DNA from: an uncultured Collinsella sp.
GTDB lineage: Bacteria; Actinomycetota; Coriobacteriia; Coriobacteriales; Coriobacteriaceae
Assembly (NCBI GenBank): GCA_937925715.1
Contig: CALAMG010000008.1
Location: 19,671 to 83,670, forward strand
Length of the DNA stretch: 64,000 bases
Direction of reading: 5' to 3'
The notes below the pieces were generated by a model, which was not told where the DNA came from, made no database searches, and saw only the letters and a program-made list of their open reading frames with translations. Made by a program: the position numbers and the translations under genes. This document shows, in pieces, positions 57,844-64,000 of the stretch (position 1 is the stretch's first letter; each line of letters begins with the position of its first letter).

Positions 57844-58008
57844 GACGGAACGCAGCTGGATCAGATTCAGAAGTGAGTGCAATTACTCGTTTAGCTATTT
57901 CTGATATTTCATAAAACGGCTTTCGGAAAATGGAAGGAATGATTTTATATATCTGAGAACGTTCAGTTATAACTACTGCTTAAAATCGAAAGGAGATGGC
58001 AGAAGAGA

Positions 58009-59205
58009 TTGACAGTCATTAAACAGAAAGCAGTCAGCTCGTCGCGGCACGCGAAAAACGTCCGTAAATACATCAACGGAAAAGATGCGCTTGCACGTGG
58101 CGGCTGGAATCTTCCATATAACAAATATTGGTACGCAAAAATGGCGCGGACGCGAAAATCTTTTGGTCATGATAAACCGGCACGAGCCGGCGCGAAGAAC
58201 ACGATTATGTATCATCAGGTTCTTGCGTTTCTGCCCGAGGAGTGCAGCTGCAACGGAGGCAAGATGACCCCCGATGCATGTATGGCCTACGCGGAGCAAT
58301 GGCTTGCGAAGCACTATCCGCATCAACAAGTGATTCTAGCGTTGCATGAGGAAAGCGATAAGGAGGGAAAACGGTTCGCGGTCCATATGGCGATCAACCG
58401 CACGGATCTTCTAACGGGTAAACGTCTTTGGGAGGGAACGGGAGCGCAGGCGAAACATAAACGCGCTTCATGGGTTCGTGAAATGGACGAGGCCTGGAAT
58501 CTTACTCAACTTGAAAAGGGTAAGAAAAATTCAAAGATTCGAGATCGACAGCCGCGCGATATCGAAAAGGAGATTGTCGATCGGGGAGAGTACAGTTATA
58601 AAAACAATCTGCGCGAGTTGATCCATCTTGCAATCAACGAAGGTCATCCGAAGAATATGGAGCAGTTCAAAAAATTACTTGCCTCATGGGGTGTAGATAT
58701 TTTCATCAAGAACAATCGAGTCTATGCGACAGATCTCGATATCAAAGAGGCCGGTAATCCAAAATGTACCTTCAACTTGACTCGTCTTGACGGGCGCTTC
58801 GCGTTGAAATCACTGCAGACGGTTTTTGAAACAGGAACTACGGAAAGCGAGAAACCGATGACATACGAACAGCGTCGAGATGTTTATATCCAACGACTTA
58901 AGAAAGCTTACTCGGCGTGGGTTGAGCAGGCAAAGGCGAGCAAGGGTGTGTCCTATAACGCATTCCCTAAATTCGTTGCCCCGAAGTGTGACGAAGACCT
59001 GCTCGAAGATCCTGCTGTACGCGATGAGCTGCTTGCGCGTCGCGGTTACGCAAAAGAGATTCGCAACCGTTATGCCAGTGCCGTGCCCGACTATGGTGAG
59101 GACAATGTTCGAGCTGCCGGCCAGGCGGGAACGCACTCTGTTCAGCATCCGGTTATCGAAAGCGGTCGCACTCGCGAACAGAGCGATAGGAATGTCGAGC
59201 ACTAA
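58009..59205 (+). CDS. mobA: MOBP-like relaxase
   Basis: 398 residues, TTG start (site GAAAGGAGATGG ~10 bases upstream). N-terminal KAVSSSRHAKNVRKYINGKD, a histidine region (ILALHEESDKEGKRFAVHMA, INRTDLLTGKRL) typical of MobA/MobL-like enzymes, and further Tyr candidates (YNKYWYAKMARTR). The metal-binding His set is less regular than in MOBP1. The C-terminal ~150 residues are helical and basic. It would nick oriT and pilot the strand to VirD4. Confidence 0.8.
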   Translation: MTVIKQKAVSSSRHAKNVRKYINGKDALARGGWNLPYNKYWYAKMARTRKSFGHDKPARAGAKNTIMYHQVLAFLPEECSCNGGKMTPDACMAYAEQWLAKHYPHQQVILALHEESDKEGKRFAVHMAINRTDLLTGKRLWEGTGAQAKHKRASWVREMDEAWNLTQLEKGKKNSKIRDRQPRDIEKEIVDRGEYSYKNNLRELIHLAINEGHPKNMEQFKKLLASWGVDIFIKNNRVYATDLDIKEAGNPKCTFNLTRLDGRFALKSLQTVFETGTTESEKPMTYEQRRDVYIQRLKKAYSAWVEQAKASKGVSYNAFPKFVAPKCDEDLLEDPAVRDELLARRGYAKEIRNRYASAVPDYGEDNVRAAGQAGTHSVQHPVIESGRTREQSDRNVEH

Positions 59206-59240
59206 ATAAAATGTTAAATTGGAACAGGAGGTAGATGCTT

Positions 59241-60017
59241 ATGTCGAAACCAATTGGCGGTGCGAGGAAATCCATTAAGAATCAGGAAGGACAGGGCATG
59301 CTGGACATCGACGAGAATTCATCTGTTGAAGACGATATGTTTGAAAACGTGAAGACCGATGAGGATATGGATCACGAGATGGAAGAGGAGGAGGGTGGTT
59401 CGGCGTTCGAGGAAGAGATCGACCCCGACGAGAGCGATCAACAGGAGCAGGCAGTTATTCCAAAAAGTCAGACCCCGTTTCTAAGTGATAAAGACACTCC
59501 GGAATCTTACGGTGAGCTTATCGGATTCATGGAAAAGTTCATTGAAGATCAGAAAGCCGAGAACGATGCGTTCCGGAAGGAGGTTAAGGACTCACTGTCT
59601 TCTACTGCAACAGATTTCAAACAACGTACGGATTTGATTCTCGACGAGATGAAATCAATCCAAAGCGATATGAAGCGAGAGGCGAGCGCCACGCGTCGCG
59701 CTCAAAACAGTCTCAGTAAAATGGTTGCCAGTTTCGAGCAGGGTGACAAGTATGCTGAGACCGTGACGAAAGCTGTGACTGACGGCGCGACGCAAGCTGT
59801 TGAGGAAACCGTACAGGCGGGAACGAAAGCGATCGATGAGATCGCGAAGAAAAGCGCCAAGTCAATCGAAAAGCTTGAACAGGCTGCCAATGCGAGAGCG
59901 AAGCGTTTCATGCGTATCACAAAGCCGGAAGTGATGGTGAACATCGCGATCTGGATTGCAGTCGCCGTTGTTTCCGCGATTATTTTGTCCTTCTGCTATG
60001 AGTTCTTTACGAAATAG
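59241..60017 (+). CDS. Coiled-coil protein with C-terminal membrane anchor
   Basis: 258 residues from ATG 59241 (AGGAGG at 9 bases). N-terminal ~95 residues are very acidic; ~100-225 are a coiled coil (FMEKFIEDQKAENDAFRKEV; AGTKAIDEIAKKSAKSIEKL); one helix at the end (IAIWIAVAVVSAIILSFCYE). Co-directional with relaxase, ends at a terminator. A tail-anchored relaxase partner or membrane tether is likely. Confidence 0.65.
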   Translation: MSKPIGGARKSIKNQEGQGMLDIDENSSVEDDMFENVKTDEDMDHEMEEEEGGSAFEEEIDPDESDQQEQAVIPKSQTPFLSDKDTPESYGELIGFMEKFIEDQKAENDAFRKEVKDSLSSTATDFKQRTDLILDEMKSIQSDMKREASATRRAQNSLSKMVASFEQGDKYAETVTKAVTDGATQAVEETVQAGTKAIDEIAKKSAKSIEKLEQAANARAKRFMRITKPEVMVNIAIWIAVAVVSAIILSFCYEFFTK

Positions 60018-60073
60018 CAAAAGCGTCTATAATCGTTATTGCTTCGATATCGACCTGAACTTGTGAAGCAAAC

Positions 60074-60105
60074 GAAAAAAGGGAGACGTGGATCTCCCTT
60101 TTTTC
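60074..60105. terminator. Bidirectional terminator
   Basis: GAAAAAAGGGAGA / TCTCCCTTTTTTC between convergent genes. Confidence 0.85.
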
Positions 60106-60129
60106 ATGTCTATATATTGTCGGTTTAGA

Positions 60130-60576
60130 TCAGCGATCCAGACTGCCGGTGCTGTCTGCATTGAAAACTTCAGTCCTGGTTCCATTCTCGTCGAGGACGA
60201 GATTGACGATCTGGGAAATATCCCCGCCAGTGATCTTATATTGGGTAAGTACGAGATCCATCGACTGAACTTCACTGTTGCCATTATCGACATAGACGAT
60301 GAGCGTTCCCTTTTTTTGTTTCACTTTCGCAATCTTGCGATCCGGGATGGAGCTGCCGGAAAGCTGGAGATGAATGTAATCGTCGCATCGTTTCCAGCCG
60401 GATCCGGAAAGGGGAGTCGCCTTGCCCTCTGAGATTTCAAAGGCCAGGGGTTTGAGTTTATCGTCTTTCGCCGCGGTCCACTCGGGTTCTTTTTTCTTGC
60501 ATCCGGGAAGTGCTGTATTAACGGCAACGCAGACGGCGAGACCGATGAATTGGCGTCGGTTGAAATTGGGATTCAT
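60130..60576 (-). CDS. Small lipoprotein
   Basis: 148 residues. Start MNPNFNRRQFIGLAVCVAVN with twin Arg, lipobox ALPGC (Cys 26), then a strand-rich exported domain (YIHLQLSGSSIPDRKIAKVK, TLIVYVDNGN). Probably exported, perhaps through the Tat route (RRQF), and attached to the membrane. Function unknown; perhaps surface exclusion. Confidence 0.7.
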   Translation of the reverse strand: MNPNFNRRQFIGLAVCVAVNTALPGCKKKEPEWTAAKDDKLKPLAFEISEGKATPLSGSGWKRCDDYIHLQLSGSSIPDRKIAKVKQKKGTLIVYVDNGNSEVQSMDLVLTQYKITGGDISQIVNLVLDENGTRTEVFNADSTGSLDR

Positions 60577-60588
60577 TGCGTTTTCCTT

Positions 60589-61023
60589 TTAGATTCTGTC
60601 AGTCAGCGAGCAGGGGAGCGGATCATAGGTGCCGTAGGGCACCGCATAGGAATCAACCTGTGTATCGTCCTGTTCAGACGAATCGCTATCCGACTCGGGT
60701 TCGTCTCGATCGTTCGTCTTCTTACGCGTCTTCTTATGCTTCTTGGCGAACTGTTTGTTGCGCTTCAAAGTATCATCCAGATCCGTTTCAGAAGTCGAGC
60801 AGGAGGTTACGATTTCGTCTGCATGCTCGGAAATATACATGGCAAAAAGATCAAGGTCGATACTGGTCCAGTTATCGAACGCATTGACAACCTCTTCACC
60901 GATAAGCTCTTTACAGGAGCGAAGACCTTCACGCTTTTTCTGGGCGATTTGCGCTTGCTGCCGTTTTTTCTGTTCCTTCAGGGCGGCGATTTGGCGATCG
61001 ATGTCTTCGATACTCTTTGGCAT
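60589..61023 (-). CDS. Coiled-coil protein ending in the R1-encoded peptide
   Basis: 144 residues. N-terminal coiled coil (DIDRQIAALKEQKKRQQAQI), then SIDLDLFAMYISEHADEIVT, a Lys-rich stretch and an acidic stretch (SDSDSSEQDD). The last ~18 residues (YAVPYGTYDPLPCSLTDRI) are encoded by R1, which thus supplies the C-terminus. The same peptide occurs in the linker of the initiator-like protein. Confidence 0.65.
   Translation of the reverse strand: MPKSIEDIDRQIAALKEQKKRQQAQIAQKKREGLRSCKELIGEEVVNAFDNWTSIDLDLFAMYISEHADEIVTSCSTSETDLDDTLKRNKQFAKKHKKTRKKTNDRDEPESDSDSSEQDDTQVDSYAVPYGTYDPLPCSLTDRI
60601..60650 (+). repeat. Dispersed hairpin repeat R1, copy 5 (C-terminus of a gene)
   Basis: GTCAGCGAGCAGGGGAGCGG, then ATCATAGGTGCC-GTAG-GGCACCGCA; the loop differs from other copies (GTAG vs GTCA) and the stem is intact. 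Confidence 0.8.
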
Positions 61024-61153
61024 GGTACTTTCCTTTCTTTTGGATATTACAGTTCACTGAGTTCATTTTAGCGGATTGGTCCTTACCATTGCTAAAACCA
61101 ATGGTTTTACAACCGTTTTGGTAAATTATAAGCTGCATAGGACGATAGTATTA

Positions 61154-61162
61154 TGCTATAAT
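61154..61162 (+). promoter_or_regulatory. Extended -10 promoter of the HipA-like gene
   Basis: Perfect TGCTATAAT preceded by ATAGTATTA, 32 bases before the ATG at 61195. Confidence 0.75.
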
Positions 61163-61194
61163 AGTAGATATTGAAAAGAAAAGGGAGGAGCAGC

Positions 61195-62565
61195 ATGACG
61201 AGAGAGACTAAAAGCTATGAGCTGAAGATCTATGATCAGAGCCTCATGAGATTCGAAGCTGCCTATGACGCATTCGGTAGTTTGAAACTGGAGATTACGG
61301 ATATCGATTCGGCAAATGCGCATTTGCTTCCATTGAATTTAATTGTAGATCAAGATGAAAAAAGCCTTGCGAGTTGGATGGAAGGTAGAACCATTCCGAA
61401 AAACAGGGCATTTGTAGAGCAGATTCTTAGTACGGCAGGATTGACAAGGAATGATATCCTTGGAATTCTTGATGTATCCAAAGGTCTTTCCATCAACGAT
61501 TCGTATTGGCTTGATGATGGGAAATCAGATGTTACCTTTGATGGAATCAATTTATTCGACAATCGCTTTGATGAAGTATTGGGACTTGTAGCTTATACCG
61601 GGTACACGCCCTCACAAAAGCATAAAGCGGGCGTTTCAAGTGAGTGGACACTGGGAGGGCAATTTCCGAAAGCAGTTCGACGGATTAACGATAGGCTGCT
61701 GTTGTTCAAAACAGGTACAAGCGGTGCCAGAAATCTCGGCAAAGAACCTTATTCTGAATACTTTGCAGCACAAGTCGCAAAACGGATGGGAATAGATCAC
61801 GTTTCCTACGATTTAGAGATGTGGAAAGGGAAACTTGCGTCTGTCTGCGGACTTATGAATGACAAAGAAATTTCTTTTGTTCCATTTTTCGTTGCTGCTG
61901 GTGATGCGAGTTTCCCGGCAGCGTTATCAATCTTAAATGAACTTGATCCAAAGATGGCATCGAAATACAGGACAATGGTTGTTTTTGATGCCTTGATCTG
62001 CAATCGGGATCGTCACGGCGGAAATTTTGGTATCTTACGGGAAAACAGAACAGGTCGGCTGTTGGGATTAGCCCCGGTATTCGACCACAATCTGTCCTTG
62101 TTTGCGCAAGATGATGAGACAGACTATGCGGATTTCCTTGTTCGTTCAAATCGATATTACCTACCTGCAACAGCGAATATCGCCTTTAATGATATGGCTG
62201 GAATTGTTATGGGAGCGGAGCAGCATGAGCTTTTGCGCAGGATGATCGGCTTTGAGTTCCAGAATCATCCAACATATCCGCTTCCACAGGATCGGCTTGG
62301 AGCGCTGAACCACTATATTACAGAGAAAGTAAGGGAATTGCTACGGATTCCTATCGTGGATGAACATGCGCTTTGCAAAGCGATGGAAGAGAAATTCAAC
62401 GAGATCCAAGCAACAACCAAAATACCGATGCTTCTTGATTCCGTTAAGATGATTCACAAGAAAGGTCTTCCACTTAGCGAGAAGGCAGAAGCAGTAAAAA
62501 GAGGATCCAAAGTATTTGAAAATACGCTGAACAAGATTATTCCGGAAGAAGACCGTTGTAGGTAA
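61195..62565 (+). CDS. HipA-like serine/threonine kinase
   Basis: 456 residues from ATG 61195 (site GGGAGGAGC). N-terminal ~110 residues are a separate helical domain. Kinase core: Lys in RLLLFKTGTSGARNL, catalytic loop DALICNRDRHGGNFGIL, metal-binding Asp in APVFDHNLSLF. Resembles stand-alone HipA/CtkA-type kinases. No HipB gene lies beside it. DNA is more AT-rich than in the 45-60 kb part. Confidence 0.8.
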   Translation: MTRETKSYELKIYDQSLMRFEAAYDAFGSLKLEITDIDSANAHLLPLNLIVDQDEKSLASWMEGRTIPKNRAFVEQILSTAGLTRNDILGILDVSKGLSINDSYWLDDGKSDVTFDGINLFDNRFDEVLGLVAYTGYTPSQKHKAGVSSEWTLGGQFPKAVRRINDRLLLFKTGTSGARNLGKEPYSEYFAAQVAKRMGIDHVSYDLEMWKGKLASVCGLMNDKEISFVPFFVAAGDASFPAALSILNELDPKMASKYRTMVVFDALICNRDRHGGNFGILRENRTGRLLGLAPVFDHNLSLFAQDDETDYADFLVRSNRYYLPATANIAFNDMAGIVMGAEQHELLRRMIGFEFQNHPTYPLPQDRLGALNHYITEKVRELLRIPIVDEHALCKAMEEKFNEIQATTKIPMLLDSVKMIHKKGLPLSEKAEAVKRGSKVFENTLNKIIPEEDRCR

Positions 62566-62571
62566 GGTGAT

Positions 62572-62724
62572 ATGGATGCCGAAAGCATTACTTTGGTGCT
62601 GAACGCCTGGATTTTGGCGTTCCGAAAGCTATTCGAGGATATTGGTCTCGACAGGGTGATTCGCAGGCGCTTGCGAAAAGCCTTGGTATTCAAATATGAC
62701 AGTTTGAATCAAAATGTTCTATAA
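62572..62724 (+). CDS. Small basic protein after the HipA-like gene
   Basis: 50 residues from ATG 62572 (site AAGGTG, 7 bases after the kinase stop): MDAESITLVLNAWILAFRKL ... RVIRRRLRKALVFKYDS. Helical and basic, containing a degenerate copy of the palindrome in its codons. Could be a regulator or a fragment of a larger gene cut off by the IS. Low certainty. Confidence 0.4.
   Translation: MDAESITLVLNAWILAFRKLFEDIGLDRVIRRRLRKALVFKYDSLNQNVL
62660..62677. repeat. TTCGCAAGC/GCTTGCGAA palindrome, copy 5 (one mismatch)
   Basis: TTCGCAGGCGCTTGCGAA: one base differs from the perfect 18-bp core. Confidence 0.65.
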
Positions 62725-62755
62725 AGGGGCTGTGAAAAAAGAATAGTCCCCCAAA

Positions 62756-62798
62756 AAAGAAAGACCAAGAGTTTATAATGAACTCAAGGTCTTTCTTT
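62756..62798. terminator. Hairpin at the left boundary of the IS
   Basis: AAAGAAAGACC / GGTCTTTCTTT with inner GAGTT/AACTC; either the terminator of the hipA unit or part of the IS end. Confidence 0.6.
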
Positions 62799-62817
62799 CT
62801 GTTATAATTAACTTGCA

Positions 62818-64000
62818 ATGAAAATTAATAACATAATCTATTCTAACCCAAAACAGGCAGTTTTGCCAATGCTAATTCAAGATTATTTGGACGTCTGTGA
62901 TCCAGTGCTGACTTTTGATAGATTTATGGGAGAAATCGAACTGGAGAAATATCTGAAAAATATTCCTCAACATGATACAGGAAGACTCAGGTATGACCCG
63001 GTCAGCATGCTGAAAACAGTTTTGTTTGGATTTATGGCGAATGGCTATATATCATTGCGTGAACTGGAGGATCAATGTAAAGTCAATCTCCGCTTCATGT
63101 ATCTTATGGATCATCAAGCACCTTCTTACCGCACTTTCGGCTACTTCATCAACGAAGTTCTTGCTGATTCCATTGAAGAAATATTTCAAGACATAAACAA
63201 AAAAATCTTCGAGACAGAACATGTGGATCTTCAACATCTATACATTGATGGATCCAAGTTTGAAGCAAATGCGAATAAATACTCCTGGGTATGGAAAAAA
63301 GCAACCGAAAAATCCAGATACCGTCTCTTTGATAAGATCACTACACTTTTTAAAGAAATCAATGAGGAACTTTCATGTACAGGTATGAAACTTTGTATCA
63401 ATAGTGAGTACGCACCAGAGTATCTGAAGGAAGCTGCTGAACAGTATGCAGAAGTCTGGCAGATTAATGAAGCAATGTTTGTTCATGGCAGGGGACATCG
63501 TAAAACTACACAACAACGTCATTATGAGAAACTCAAAGAGTATGCTGCTAAGTTGGAAGAATACGTGGAAAAAATCAAAATCTGTGGAGAAGATCGCAAC
63601 AGCTACTCGAAAACAGATCATTCAGCCACTTTTATGCGAATCAAGACAGACTACATGGGAAATGACCAGTTGCTTCCAACTTATAATGTACAGGTCGGTG
63701 TTGCAGATGAATATATTGCTGTTGTTGATGTAAATCAGTATCGCTCAGATATGGATTGTTTTATTCCATTAATGAACAAGTTTTATACTACATATGGCTT
63801 CTATCCGAAGTACCCAGTAGCAGATGCTGGATATGGTTCTTACAACAATTACATCTTCTGTGAGCAGCAAGGAATGGAAAAATATATGAAGTTTCCCATG
63901 TTCAAGAAAGAGACTACTGACAAGAAATACCATGAAGATCCATTTCGAGCAGTAAATTTTCCAATCGGGGAAGACGGAATCATGCGTTGCCCAAACGGGA
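62818..64000 (+). CDS. IS1182-family DDE transposase (partial)
   Basis: 394 codons open to the window edge; C-terminus missing. N-terminal DUF772-like region (FDRFMGEIELEKYLKNIP; YDPVSMLKTVLFGFMANGYI; RELEDQCKVNLRFMYLM), first Asp in LYIDGSKFEANANKYSWVWK, a second likely Asp in PVADAGYGSYNNYIF. AT-rich codon use sets it apart from the element, so it likely came from another host (Firmicutes-like). Confidence 0.9.
   Translation, partial: MKINNIIYSNPKQAVLPMLIQDYLDVCDPVLTFDRFMGEIELEKYLKNIPQHDTGRLRYDPVSMLKTVLFGFMANGYISLRELEDQCKVNLRFMYLMDHQAPSYRTFGYFINEVLADSIEEIFQDINKKIFETEHVDLQHLYIDGSKFEANANKYSWVWKKATEKSRYRLFDKITTLFKEINEELSCTGMKLCINSEYAPEYLKEAAEQYAEVWQINEAMFVHGRGHRKTTQQRHYEKLKEYAAKLEEYVEKIKICGEDRNSYSKTDHSATFMRIKTDYMGNDQLLPTYNVQVGVADEYIAVVDVNQYRSDMDCFIPLMNKFYTTYGFYPKYPVADAGYGSYNNYIFCEQQGMEKYMKFPMFKKETTDKKYHEDPFRAVNFPIGEDGIMRCPNG

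Overview
The window is the backbone of a large conjugative element (an ICE or plasmid). Four things point to this: a monoderm-type type IV secretion system (VirB4, VirD4, PrgI-, VirB2- and VirB6-like proteins and a peptidoglycan hydrolase), a MobC/relaxase pair, a tyrosine integrase beside an attP-like site, and replication and partition genes. The host is probably a gut actinobacterium of the Coriobacteriia. I infer this from an actinobacterial integration-host-factor (mIHF-type) gene, moderately GC-rich codon use, strong GGAGG ribosome sites and GTG/TTG starts. The species cannot be read from the sequence.

Left half, read on the minus strand (about 35.4 kb down to 1): two winged-helix replication-initiator-like genes; accessory genes; a PcfB-like protein and VirD4; two VirB2-like proteins; PrgI; VirB4; a lysozyme/CHAP hydrolase; VirB6; surface and membrane proteins; two DUF3846 proteins; a long run of accessory genes (DUF4313-like, DnaQ-like exonuclease, MuF-C/LtrC-like, several unknown); two Fic-like paralogues; an AbiEi antitoxin with a decayed AbiEii toxin; topoisomerase III; an orphan VirD4-type domain; two paralogous unknown genes; an IS200/IS605 remnant; and a Tad/Flp-type pilus set (prepilin peptidase, Flp-like pilin, three TadE/G-like pseudopilins, and a CpaB-like SAF protein running off the window). 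Four minus-strand transcription units start at the same 17-bp motif, each placed just after a terminator hairpin.

Middle (35.6-37.1 kb): an integrase whose 3' end abuts a site with three direct arm repeats on each side, two inverted core sites and a tRNA T-arm/acceptor-like segment. Element genes lie on both sides, so the sequence looks like a circular (excised or plasmid) form.

Right half, mostly plus strand (37.5-62.7 kb): DUF3102 protein, HicAB, sigma/HTH regulators of Tn916 Orf7/Orf8 type (minus strand), many small genes with extended -10 promoters, a three-gene operon (helicase with an altered Walker A, NUMOD1-like repeat protein, GT-C-like membrane protein) preceded by a 600-residue coiled-coil protein, a canonical Fic protein, SSB, ParA with a ribbon-helix-helix/zinc-ribbon partner, mIHF, a 0.9-kb train of hairpins, MobC, relaxase, a membrane coiled-coil protein, a lipoprotein and a HipA-like kinase. 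An IS1182-type transposase runs off the right end.

The strongest candidates for undescribed biology are structural DNA/RNA elements: a three-copy ~66-81-nt hairpin family with covarying stems; hairpins upstream of the relaxase that keep their loop and change their stem; a five-copy dispersed hairpin repeat that also lies in frame in two proteins; and a five-copy 18-bp palindrome. The orphan VirD4 all-alpha-domain protein and the N-terminal module shared by VirB4 and the CpaB-like protein are the best protein-level leads.
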